In this document: piece by piece, positions 7,578 through 16,753 of the stretch
How the letters are laid out: every line of letters begins with the position of its first letter
Numbering within the stretch: position 1 is the first letter of the stretch
NCBI RefSeq assembly: GCF_009831215.1
Contig: NZ_WUTW01000002.1
Coordinates: forward strand, 682,001-746,000
Direction: 5' to 3'
DNA from: Actinomadura rayongensis
Lineage (GTDB): Bacteria; Actinomycetota; Actinomycetes; Streptosporangiales; Streptosporangiaceae
DNA length: 64,000 bases
The notes under the pieces: model-generated
Database searches by the model: none
The model's input: the letters and a program-made list of their open reading frames with translations, nothing else
Told to the model about the DNA's origin: nothing
Position numbers and translations under genes: made by a program

Positions 7578-10500
7578 ATGGCTCGACGCGGTACGGACCT
7601 GCGCCCCGCGCTGCGCGGGTTCTATGTGATCATCGGCATCGGGATCGGCGCGTTCGTCAACATCGCCACGTCCGGCCATCAGTGGGCGTTCATTCCGCTC
7701 TCCGTGCTGTCCGTGCTGGCGATCGCGTACGAGGTCTACGCCTATCTCTCCGAGCGGAGCACCGGCCCGGCCGACCCGGTCTGGGAGTTCGCCGAAGGGC
7801 GGCTCCCCTACGTCGGGCTGACGGCGATGACGATGGCCGACGCCGGTGTGTTCTTCGGTCATGCGGTCGAGCGCCGCAGCATGCTGAGCCGGTTGGAGGC
7901 GAAGCACGCCGACCCCGCCGACCGTTTCATCCCGGTGATGGGGCCGTCCGGCGTCGGAAAGTCCTCGCTGGTGCGGGCGGGCGTGCTGCCCGTCCTGGCG
8001 CGGCGGCCACAGTGGATTTTGGTGCCGGAGTTCAGCCCCGGCAGGCACCCGTTCGAGGCGCTCGCCAAGTCGCTGGACGAGGCGCTGCCCGGCATCGGCT
8101 CGGTGGACCTCGCGCAGCGGCTGCGCACCGAGCCGGGAATGCTGGCGCAGTGCCTGACCCGGCTGCGGACGGAGCGCGACCGCCGGTCGGCGCGCGTCCT
8201 CCTCGTGATCGACCAGGCCGAGGAACTGCTGGGCGCCGAGATGGCGCAGGAGCGGGAGAACTTCCTGCGGGTGCTGCGCGAGGCCGTCCGCGCCGACCCC
8301 GGGCTGTGGGTCATCGGCCTCGTGCGCTCGGAGTTCCTGACCCCGATCCTGCAGAGCACGTTCGGTGCGCTGCTGCGCAACCCGATCAACGTCGCCGCGC
8401 TGAGCCGCGAGGAGCTGCAGGAGGTCATCCGCGGCCCGGCGCGGCGCGCGGGCGTCACGTTCGCGCCGGACAACCTGGTCTTCACGCTGGTCGCCGACAC
8501 CGGGGGCGGCGCGGCGCTGCCGCATCTGGCGTACGTGCTGAACAAGCTGTACGTCGAGTCCGACGACTTCACGATCACGCGGGAGGACTACGACCGGATC
8601 GGCGGGGTCGCGGGCGCCGTCGCCGACGCGGCCGAGGACGCCTACGAGAGCCTTGGGCCGCGCCGCGACGCCGTCCTGCCGGTGCTGCTGCGGTTCGTGA
8701 CGCGCAGCGAGGAGGGCGCGCTGCTCGGCCAGCCCGTCCCGGCCGCGACGCTCAGCGACCTGGAACGTGAACTGCTCCAGCCGTTCGTGGACGCCCGGCT
8801 GATCATCGGCTCGGACGCCGAGCCCCCCGCCTACCAGGTGGCGCACGAGGCGTTCCTCGGCTCGTGGCCGCGTCTGGTGCAGGAGATCGACGTCGTCGGC
8901 GAGTTCCTGCGGCGGCGCGACGACCTGGAGCGCTGGGCGTCGGACTGGGCGCGGATGGGACGCCGCGACGCCTACCTGATCTCCGAGGAGCGGCTGGCCG
9001 AGATCGAGCGGTGGCTGGAGCAGCGGCCCGACCTCGTCCCGCGCACCGAGCCGATCGCCGAGTTCCTGCGGCGCAGCAGACGGCTCAGCGACGTGGCGAT
9101 GAAGCGGCTGGCGGCCTCGGTGGCCGAACGCGCGCTCGCCCGCGTCGCCGACGATCCCGACTACGCGCTCGCCACCGCCGTCGAGGCCGTGCGCTGCGCG
9201 GACACCTCGCCGGCCCGTCGCGCGCTGGTCGCCGCGCTGAACGCCGCGCGGACCCGCGCCGTCCTCACCGGTCACACCGACCACGTGGAGAACGTGGCGT
9301 GGTCGCCCACCGGGTCGGTGATCGCGACGGTGTCCAGCGACGGGACGGCCCGGCTCTGGTCGGTCACCGACCGCGCGCAGAGCGCACCGGCGCTGCCGCA
9401 CGGCGACGTGGTGTTCGGCCTCGCCTGGGCGCCCGACGGGTCCCGGTTCGTCACGGCGAGCCTGGACGGACGGGCGCGGATCTGGTCGGCGGACGGGGCC
9501 GGGGCGCCGTTCGTCCTGGAGGGCGCGGGCGACCAGCTCTGGAACGCCGCGTGGTCCCCCGACGGCGCGCAGGTCGCCGCCGCCTGCAACGACGGCACCG
9601 TCCTGCTGTGGAACACCGCGGAGTCCGAGCCCGCGCTCGTCCTGCGCGGGCACGAGGCGGTCGCGTGGGGCGTCGACTTCTCCCCCGACGGCCGACACGT
9701 CGTCACCGGCGCGCGCGACGGCACCGTCCGGATCTGGGACCGGACGACGGGCGACGAACTACTGCGTTTCACCGGCCATGAAGGCTGGGTCCACAACGTG
9801 GCGTACTCGCCGGACGGCTCCCTGGCGGCGAGCACGTCGCTGGACCAGACCGTCCGGATCTGGGACGCCGCGACCGGCCGCGCGGTGGCCGTGCTGGTCG
9901 GTCACGGCGACACGACCCAGGGGCTGAACTGGTCCCGGGACGGACGGTGGCTGGCCACCGGCTCGTTCGACGCCACCATCCGCGTGTGGAGCACCGAGAC
10001 CTGGCGCGAGACCGCGGTCCTGCGCGGGCACAAGGAGGCCGCGATGGCGGTGTCCTGGTCGGACGACTCGCGCTATCTCGTCACCGGGAGCTGGGACGGC
10101 ACGGTCCGCATCTGGGACGCGTTCGCCGACGGCTCCCTCGCCGCCCGCCGCGCGCTGCCGGACTGGGCGCAGTCGCTCGCGTGGGCTCCCGGCGGGGACC
10201 GGCTGGCCGTGGGCGTCAAGGACGGCACCGTCCACCTGCTGCACGGCGCGGACCTGCGCACGCTGTCGGTGCTGTCCGGCCACGCGAGCTGGGTGCACGG
10301 CGTGGCGTGGTCCCCGGACGGCACGTTGCTCGCGACCGGGTCGGTGGACTCCACCGCCCGCGTCTGGGACGTCCTCACCGGCGAGGTGCTGACCGTCCTC
10401 GACGCCGAGACGGCCCGTCCGGTCTGGGACGTGGCGTTCTCGCCCGACTCCGCGCGGGTGGCGACCGCGTCGCACGACTTCACCGTCCGGCTGTGGGACG

Positions 10501-11108
10501 CGCGGTCCGGCGCGGAGCAGCGCGCGCTGCGCGGGCACCGGGCCTTCGTCCACGCGGTCGCGTTCTCGCCGGACGGCGACCGCGTCGCGAGCGGGTCCGA
10601 GGACGGGACCGTCCGCGTCTGGGACGCCGCCACCGGCGATCCGGTCGCGGTGGCGAGCGGGCACCGCGCGGGCGTGCGGGCCGTCGCCTACTCACCGGAC
10701 GGGCTGCGGCTGGCGTCCGCGTCCGACGACCAGACGCTGCGCGTGTGGGAGGCGTCCACCGGGCGGCTGCTGCACGAGATGCGCGCGGCGGCGGGTTCGG
10801 CGCAGTGCGTGGCCTGGTCGCGGACCGGCGACCGCCTGGCCGCCGGCTACAACGACGGCGGCGTGCGGCTGTGGGATCCGCAGACGGCGGTGGAGCTGTT
10901 CACGCTCGGCGTCCACGACGGACCGGTCGCGAGCGTGGCCTTCACCCCGGACGGCGCGCGGGTCGCCAGCTCGTCCGACGACGGCAGCGTCCGGCTGTGG
11001 AACGCGACCGGCGACATGGCCTCCCTCCTGCACATCGCCGAGGCGCGGATCTTCACGCCGCTCACCGACGACGACCGGCAGGCTCTCCTGCTTCCGCCCG
11101 GCCGCTGA
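7578..11108 (+). CDS. Membrane-anchored nSTAND ATPase with 14 WD40 repeats
   Basis: 1176 residues. Two hydrophobic helices lie at about 14-30 and 36-57. A novel-STAND NTPase domain follows, with Walker A GPSGVGKS at 122-129 and Walker B RVLLVIDQAEEL near 213. A helical linker runs to about 565. Fourteen WD40 units then fill the rest to about 1155, enough for two seven-bladed propellers. Such STAND proteins act as ligand-triggered switches that oligomerise when the propeller senses a signal. No dedicated effector domain is visible, and the N-terminal membrane hairpin could anchor or be the effector. A copy of its promoter and first codons lies at 20.7 kb. Its 3' end overlaps the convergent gene by 47 bases. 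Confidence 0.88.
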   Translation: MARRGTDLRPALRGFYVIIGIGIGAFVNIATSGHQWAFIPLSVLSVLAIAYEVYAYLSERSTGPADPVWEFAEGRLPYVGLTAMTMADAGVFFGHAVERRSMLSRLEAKHADPADRFIPVMGPSGVGKSSLVRAGVLPVLARRPQWILVPEFSPGRHPFEALAKSLDEALPGIGSVDLAQRLRTEPGMLAQCLTRLRTERDRRSARVLLVIDQAEELLGAEMAQERENFLRVLREAVRADPGLWVIGLVRSEFLTPILQSTFGALLRNPINVAALSREELQEVIRGPARRAGVTFAPDNLVFTLVADTGGGAALPHLAYVLNKLYVESDDFTITREDYDRIGGVAGAVADAAEDAYESLGPRRDAVLPVLLRFVTRSEEGALLGQPVPAATLSDLERELLQPFVDARLIIGSDAEPPAYQVAHEAFLGSWPRLVQEIDVVGEFLRRRDDLERWASDWARMGRRDAYLISEERLAEIERWLEQRPDLVPRTEPIAEFLRRSRRLSDVAMKRLAASVAERALARVADDPDYALATAVEAVRCADTSPARRALVAALNAARTRAVLTGHTDHVENVAWSPTGSVIATVSSDGTARLWSVTDRAQSAPALPHGDVVFGLAWAPDGSRFVTASLDGRARIWSADGAGAPFVLEGAGDQLWNAAWSPDGAQVAAACNDGTVLLWNTAESEPALVLRGHEAVAWGVDFSPDGRHVVTGARDGTVRIWDRTTGDELLRFTGHEGWVHNVAYSPDGSLAASTSLDQTVRIWDAATGRAVAVLVGHGDTTQGLNWSRDGRWLATGSFDATIRVWSTETWRETAVLRGHKEAAMAVSWSDDSRYLVTGSWDGTVRIWDAFADGSLAARRALPDWAQSLAWAPGGDRLAVGVKDGTVHLLHGADLRTLSVLSGHASWVHGVAWSPDGTLLATGSVDSTARVWDVLTGEVLTVLDAETARPVWDVAFSPDSARVATASHDFTVRLWDARSGAEQRALRGHRAFVHAVAFSPDGDRVASGSEDGTVRVWDAATGDPVAVASGHRAGVRAVAYSPDGLRLASASDDQTLRVWEASTGRLLHEMRAAAGSAQCVAWSRTGDRLAAGYNDGGVRLWDPQTAVELFTLGVHDGPVASVAFTPDGARVASSSDDGSVRLWNATGDMASLLHIAEARIFTPLTDDDRQALLLPPGR

Positions 11109-11982
11109 CGCCGGGGCGGCGGACGGTGATCGACGCGACCTCGAACGTGAACGGGGCGGCGCGGTCGGGGCGGAAGTGCAGCGTGCCGTCGTCCACGGAC
11201 ATGCCGATGACCAGGTGGGCGTGGAAGTGCGCGCCCACGCCCTTGCGGTCGGAGTGGACGGCCCGCAGCGGCCCCGGCGGACGGCCGAGGTACCACGTCA
11301 CCTTCCGCGCGCCGAGCCGCACCGCGATGTCGAGCCACGCCCCGCGCCGCACCAGCGGGCTGGCGCAGAAGCACGCGCTGTCCTTCACGTGGTTCGCGAA
11401 CTCCAGCGTGTTGGGACGGTCGGAGTGCCACTCGAAGACGTCGACCTCGTTGCCGCCCTGGCGCCACGTCCAGATCCCGGGCCACGCCCCGTAGCGGGCG
11501 CTCGGCAGCCGGACGCGGGTGGTGATGACGTCCCCGGTGCGGACCTCGAAGCCGTCGCCGCCCGAGCCGCACGAGTCGCCGGTGCTCAGCAGGCCCGTCC
11601 GCCAGCGTCCGCCCGGCAGGGGGCTCGCGGTGACGGCCAGGCGGCCGGACGCGGTGGACAGCGCCGCCCGCGACAGGCTGTCCAGCTTGAAGTTCTTCCG
11701 GTTGGTCGTGCAGTCCGGATAGGCCGCGCTCCGCCAGCCCCACCGGCGGCCGGTGCCGAGGTCGAGGCGCTCGAAGCTGTCGTGCAGCGGGACGCGCCCG
11801 CGCGACGGGGCGTAGGGCCGTCCGCCCGGCCCGACCGTGGTGACCGGCAGCGCGTCGCGGGGCGCGGGCGGACGCTGCGGGGCGCCGAGCCCGCACCCGC
11901 CCGCGGCCAGCGCGAGCACGACGGCCGCCGCGAGCCGCGACGGCGGTAAAACGTTCCACACGAAGAGTGAGAGTAACCGCAC
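11062..11982 (-). CDS. Secreted GH16-like glycoside hydrolase lipoprotein
   Basis: About 306 residues with a lipoprotein signal peptide (AAAVVLALAAGGC, lipid-bearing Cys30). A concanavalin-A-like lectin/glucanase fold follows. The GH16-type active-site pattern ExDxxE is present as E179-V-D181-V-F-E184 inside GGNEVDVFEWH, preceded by AWPGIWTW. GH16 enzymes cleave beta-1,3/1,4-glucans and galactans by a retaining mechanism. The protein would act at the outer face of the membrane. The exact start is unsure: the GTG at 11982 has GGAGA immediately upstream without a spacer, and a second GTG lies seven codons in. It converges on the nSTAND gene with a 47-base overlap. Confidence 0.75.
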   Translation of the reverse strand: MRLLSLFVWNVLPPSRLAAAVVLALAAGGCGLGAPQRPPAPRDALPVTTVGPGGRPYAPSRGRVPLHDSFERLDLGTGRRWGWRSAAYPDCTTNRKNFKLDSLSRAALSTASGRLAVTASPLPGGRWRTGLLSTGDSCGSGGDGFEVRTGDVITTRVRLPSARYGAWPGIWTWRQGGNEVDVFEWHSDRPNTLEFANHVKDSACFCASPLVRRGAWLDIAVRLGARKVTWYLGRPPGPLRAVHSDRKGVGAHFHAHLVIGMSVDDGTLHFRPDRAAPFTFEVASITVRRPGVSGRAEAGEPAGRRR

Positions 11983-12075
11983 TCTCCGCGACGGACGTGA
12001 ATTTGACGCACCGGCACGCGGGGCGCCGTCGACGGTCGGCTAGCGTCGGCGGTGATCACGAGCGAAGGAGCCGCC

Positions 12076-13104
12076 ATGCTGCCCTGGTCCGCCGACCTGG
12101 CCGGACGTCTCGACGAGCACCTGTTCGCCAGCGCGCTGCTGGCGGACAACCCGCTGGGCGATCCCGCCGAGCGTCCCCTGCTCGTCTACACGCCGCCCGG
12201 CTACGACGACGATCCCGGCCGCCGCTACCCCACCGTCTACGTGATCATGGGGTTCACCGGCCACGTGCAGATGTGGCGCAACCGCATGCCGTTCCGCCGG
12301 CCCTTCCCGGAGACCGCCGACGCGGTCTTCGCCCGCGCCGAGGCCCCGCCCGCGATCGTGGTGTACGTCGACGCCTGGACGGCCTACGGCGGCAGCCAGT
12401 ACCTCGACAGCCGCGGCACCGGCCGGTACCACTCCTATCTGTGCGACGAGATCGTCCCGTGGGTGGACGCGCACTACCGGACGCTGGACGCCCCCGAGCA
12501 CCGCGCGATCACCGGCAAGTCCAGCGGCGGCTATGGCGCGATGATCACGCCGATGCTGCGTCCCGGGCTGTTCGGCGCGCTCGCCACGCACGCGGGCGAC
12601 GCGCTGTTCGAGTACTCCTACCTGCCGGACTTCCCCAAGATCGTCCGCCACCTGCGCGCCTACGACGGCGACATCCTGCGCTGGTGGGACGACTTCCGGT
12701 CCCGGGTGGCGTTCACGCGTCCGGAGGACATGGATCTGCTGGAGATGTTCGGCTACGCGGCCTGCTACACGCCGGACGAGGACGGCACGCCCGTCCTGCC
12801 GTTCGACCCGCACACCGGCGTGCTCCGCGAGGACGTCTGGGCGCGGTGGCTGGCGCTGGACCCCGTCCGGATGGTCCCGGACCACGCGGAGACGCTGCGC
12901 TCGATGCGGGCGATCTGGATCGACGGCGGCACGAAGGACGAGTGGTTCCTCGACATCGGCGCGACGGCCTACCATCGGGCGCTCCTGGACGCGGGCGTCC
13001 CCGCCGACCGGATCCACTTCGAGCTGTTCGAGGGGGCGCACGGCGGCATCGACTACCGGTACCCGCTCGCCCTGGCCTGGATCTGCGAGCGCATCGCGCC
13101 CTGA
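12076..13104 (+). CDS. Putative esterase, alpha/beta hydrolase (PF00756-like)
   Basis: 342 residues. The nucleophile elbow GKSSGGYGA (a GxSxG variant) lies in the middle, preceded by an esterase-D-like N-terminal half (LLVYTPPGYDDD, PTVYVIMGF). HGG near the C-terminus supplies a likely catalytic His and EWFLDIG a possible acid region. Relatives include enterochelin esterases and S-formylglutathione hydrolases. The substrate cannot be read from the sequence. There is no signal peptide. ATG at 12076 was chosen because AAGGAG lies five bases upstream; an earlier GTG would add eight residues. It precedes a small DUF2277 gene by 32 bases on the same strand. Confidence 0.85.
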   Translation: MLPWSADLAGRLDEHLFASALLADNPLGDPAERPLLVYTPPGYDDDPGRRYPTVYVIMGFTGHVQMWRNRMPFRRPFPETADAVFARAEAPPAIVVYVDAWTAYGGSQYLDSRGTGRYHSYLCDEIVPWVDAHYRTLDAPEHRAITGKSSGGYGAMITPMLRPGLFGALATHAGDALFEYSYLPDFPKIVRHLRAYDGDILRWWDDFRSRVAFTRPEDMDLLEMFGYAACYTPDEDGTPVLPFDPHTGVLREDVWARWLALDPVRMVPDHAETLRSMRAIWIDGGTKDEWFLDIGATAYHRALLDAGVPADRIHFELFEGAHGGIDYRYPLALAWICERIAP

Positions 13105-13136
13105 GAAATGTCTGCGGCATGAGTGACACTGGAGGC

Positions 13137-13346
13137 ATGTGCCGCAGTATCAAGACGCTCCGTCCGCCGATGACCGAGCACGCCACCGACGAGGACGTCC
13201 GGGCCGCCGCGCTCCAGTACGTCCGGAAGATCTCGGGGTTCCGCGCCCCGGCCGCCCACAACGCCGAGGCGTTCGACCGGGCCGTCGAGGAGGTCGCCGC
13301 CGCGACGGCGGCCCTCCTCGGCTCGCTGGTCGTGCGCGGGCGGTAG
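13137..13346 (+). CDS. DUF2277 family protein
   Basis: 69 residues beginning MCRSIKTLRPP and carrying the family's conserved middle (ALQYVRKISGFRAP, then HNAEAFDRAVEEV). The whole DUF2277 domain is present. The function of the family is unknown. The ATG follows GGAGG within a few bases. It probably shares a transcript with the esterase gene just upstream. It is followed by a GC-rich hairpin that also faces asd. Confidence 0.9.
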   Translation: MCRSIKTLRPPMTEHATDEDVRAAALQYVRKISGFRAPAAHNAEAFDRAVEEVAAATAALLGSLVVRGR

Positions 13347-13369
13347 CCGCCGCCCCGCAGGACGGCGGC
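13346..13369. terminator. Hairpin between DUF2277 gene and asd
   Basis: Stem GCCGCCG / CGGCGGC (7 bp, 10-base loop) overlapping the DUF2277 stop codon. It lies between convergent genes, so it could stop transcription from both sides. No T-tract. Confidence 0.4.
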
Positions 13370-13378
13370 CCCGGCGGG

Positions 13379-14494
<1,116 letters not shown>

Positions 14495-14587
14495 TCAACC
14501 ATGGCGCCGTACCCGGGGACGGCCTCAGGGGCCGATCAGGGACGATCCCCGATGTGCGGGCGCGCCGCCGGTGGGCATCATCGGGAC

Positions 14588-14896
14588 ATGGACCTGAACA
14601 AGAACGCACAGCGCCGACTGCGGCGCACGCACGACGGCCGCATGATCGGCGGCGTCTGCTCGGGCGTGGCCCGGTACTTCGACGTGGACGCCAACCTCGT
14701 CCGGCTCGGGCTCGCCGTCTTCACCCTCTTCGGCGGCGCGGGCGTCGCCGCGTACGTCATCGGCTGGATCCTGATCCCCGACGAGGACGCGCGGACGTCG
14801 ATCGGCGAGGACTTCGTGAAGAAGGCGCAGGAGAACCAGGGCGTTCAGGACGCCGTCCAGCGCGCCAAGGACAAGCTCGGCAAGGTCCGCTCCTAG
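14588..14896 (+). CDS. PspC domain protein
   Basis: 102 residues. A PspC domain fills residues 10-65: GRMIGGVCSGVARYFDVD, then a hydrophobic helix (FGGAGVAAYVIGWILIP). A charged C-terminal helix follows. In actinobacteria PspC proteins sit in the membrane and take part in envelope-stress responses. No PspA or kinase partner is adjacent, so the role here is not defined. The start has no strong ribosome site and may be leaderless. Its stop codon overlaps the convergent MFS gene by four bases. Confidence 0.9.
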   Translation: MDLNKNAQRRLRRTHDGRMIGGVCSGVARYFDVDANLVRLGLAVFTLFGGAGVAAYVIGWILIPDEDARTSIGEDFVKKAQENQGVQDAVQRAKDKLGKVRS

Positions 14897-16239
14897 GTGG
14901 TGGAGGCGGACGAGCGGTCCGCCTCGGGTTCCCCGGCGAGTTCGTCCTCCAGTTCGTCCTCCGGTTCGGTACCGCGCAGCGTCCGCGCCACGGTGTCGCG
15001 CATCCGGTTCCAGCCGAGGGTGAGCACGATGGCGGCGGACAGCCCGGCCGCGCCCGCGAGCGCGACGACGCGCTCGGGGCCGAGCAGCTCGGTGCCCGCG
15101 CCCGCGGCGAGGATGCCGAGGCCCTGACCCGCGAGGATCCCGGACTGGGCGAGGCCGAACGCGACGGCCCGCCCCCCGGCCGGGACCGTCGCGACGAACG
15201 CCGCGTTCGCCGCGAGCTGGTAGGCGCTGCCGACGCCCGCGAGCGCCCACAGGCAGACCACGGCCCACAGGGGCGGGGACATGGCCGCGACGACGAGCGG
15301 CGCGCACGCCAGCATCGCCATCCATCCCATCGAGTGGATCCGGTCCGAAGGGCGGACACATCGGCTGAAAAGGAACGCTCCTATCACCATTCCCGTCGGC
15401 ATCGCCGACATCAGCAGGCCCGCGACGGCCCGGTCCTCGGTGGCCGTGCCCGAGAACGTCGCCGCGTACGGGACGGCGAGCCCCTCCGGCACGATATAGA
15501 ACGCCGCCAGCCACGCGAACAGCGTCAGCGCGCGGAGCGTCGGGTCCCCGAAGACCAGGCGCGCGCCGTCGCGGGTGCCGCGCAGCAGCCCGAGCGAGGA
15601 GTGCTCGCGGTCCCGCGGGGCGGGGCGCGGACGCAGCCCCGCGAGCAGGATGGCGCCCGACAGCGCGAACGTCAGCGCGTTCAGCGCCAGCGCCTCCCGT
15701 TCGCCGACGACGAGCACGACGCCCGTCCCGACGAGGAAGCCCAGCATCTGCGTGACCTGGTGGGTGATGTTGTTGATCGCCGACCCGGCGACATAGCGGT
15801 CGCCGTCCAGAACGTCCGGCAGGATCGCCGCCCGCGCGGCCGTGAACGGCGTCCCCAGCAGCACCGTGAGGAACACGAGGAGGCACAGCCCCCACGTCGG
15901 CGTGCCCCGGAACGCCATCAGCGCCGTGAGCACCGTCCGGACCGCGTCGCACACGACCATCACGCGGCGGCGCGGGAACAGGTCGGCCAGCCCCGACAGC
16001 ACCGGCCCGCCGACGATCGGCGGCAGGTAGGTCAGGGCGTACGTCAGCGCCGTGAGCAGCGGCGACCCCGTATGCCGGTAGATGAGCAGCGCCAGCGCGA
16101 CCTGGGCGAGCTGGTCGCCGATGAACGACAGCGCCTGGGCCGTCCAGAGCGCGCGGAACTCACCCACCGCGAACACCTCGCGGTAGGTGGCACGCGCCTC
16201 GTGCGCCCGCCGATGACGGCCGGTCTGCTTTCCCGCCAC
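14893..16239 (-). CDS. MFS transporter (MFS_3/enterobactin-exporter type)
   Basis: 448 residues with about 12 hydrophobic segments. It starts in the style of this subgroup (FRALWTAQALSFIGDQLAQVALALL). The cytoplasmic loop after helix 2 reads GLADLFPRRRVMV, the MFS motif A region. Members export siderophores, macrolides and other drugs; the substrate here is not evident. The GTG start has GGGAG five bases upstream. The C-terminus is acidic and probably cytosolic. A palindromic candidate operator lies about 44 bases upstream, but no regulator gene is adjacent. Confidence 0.85.
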   Translation of the reverse strand: MAGKQTGRHRRAHEARATYREVFAVGEFRALWTAQALSFIGDQLAQVALALLIYRHTGSPLLTALTYALTYLPPIVGGPVLSGLADLFPRRRVMVVCDAVRTVLTALMAFRGTPTWGLCLLVFLTVLLGTPFTAARAAILPDVLDGDRYVAGSAINNITHQVTQMLGFLVGTGVVLVVGEREALALNALTFALSGAILLAGLRPRPAPRDREHSSLGLLRGTRDGARLVFGDPTLRALTLFAWLAAFYIVPEGLAVPYAATFSGTATEDRAVAGLLMSAMPTGMVIGAFLFSRCVRPSDRIHSMGWMAMLACAPLVVAAMSPPLWAVVCLWALAGVGSAYQLAANAAFVATVPAGGRAVAFGLAQSGILAGQGLGILAAGAGTELLGPERVVALAGAAGLSAAIVLTLGWNRMRDTVARTLRGTEPEDELEDELAGEPEADRSSASTT

Positions 16240-16282
16240 GCACGCTCCCGTCGGTCGTTCCTGCCGGGCCGGCTCCCCCTAT

Positions 16283-16305
16283 TAACTCACGCTGCGTGGC
16301 AGTTA
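16283..16305. promoter_or_regulatory. Palindromic candidate operator upstream of the MFS gene
   Basis: Imperfect palindrome with arms TAACTCACGC and GCGTGGCAGTTA (TAACT/AGTTA outer, CACGC/GCGTG inner, offset by two bases). It stands in an AT-rich patch 44 bases before the MFS start. The form suggests a TetR- or MarR-like site; no such gene is next to it. Confidence 0.4.
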
Positions 16306-16379
16306 TGTGACCTACCGTGCCCATTTGCTGGAACGCGATCCCCTGCCGGACTTTGACCGGCCCGTGATCTGCGGAAACG

Positions 16380-16730
16380 TCAGTAGCCCAGCTCGTGCAG
16401 GCGGGCGTCGTCGATGCCGAAGTGGTGCGCGATCTCGTGGACGACCGTCGTCCGGACCTCCGCGACCACCTGGTCATACGTCGTGCAGATCTTCAGGATC
16501 TCCCGGCGGTAGATCGAAATGCGATCGGGCAGAACCCCGCCGTACCAGTCGCCCCGCTCCGTGAGGGGTACCCCCTGGTACAAGCCGAGCAGGCCGGGCT
16601 CGGGCGCTTCGTCCTCGACGACGATGACGACGTTGCGCATCTGCCCGGTGAGCTCGGCCGGGATGCCGTCGAGGGCCTCGCCCACGAGATCCTCGAACAC
16701 GTCCCGTGCTATGTCGATCACATCGTTCAT
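16380..16730 (-). CDS. Zincin-like metallopeptidase (PF06262)
   Basis: 116 residues. The zinc motif HEIAHHFGIDD (HExxH followed by a distal Asp) lies near the C-terminus. The N-terminal helix is typical (RDVFEDLVGEALDGIPAEL), and LGLYQGVPLTER precedes a DRISIYRREI segment. This small family is common in actinobacteria; the physiological substrate is unknown. It is cytosolic. Its start lies only 23 bases from the divergent metallophosphoesterase start, so each promoter must reach into the other gene. Confidence 0.9.
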   Translation of the reverse strand: MNDVIDIARDVFEDLVGEALDGIPAELTGQMRNVVIVVEDEAPEPGLLGLYQGVPLTERGDWYGGVLPDRISIYRREILKICTTYDQVVAEVRTTVVHEIAHHFGIDDARLHELGY

Positions 16731-16753
16731 TCTGCGTCACGCAAGGAGGTTCC

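Noticed and set aside
7491..9698. 735-codon minus-strand open frame
   Set aside because: Shadow of the nSTAND gene; rich in Arg/Gly/Pro with no domain, while the plus strand carries clear NTPase and WD40 motifs.
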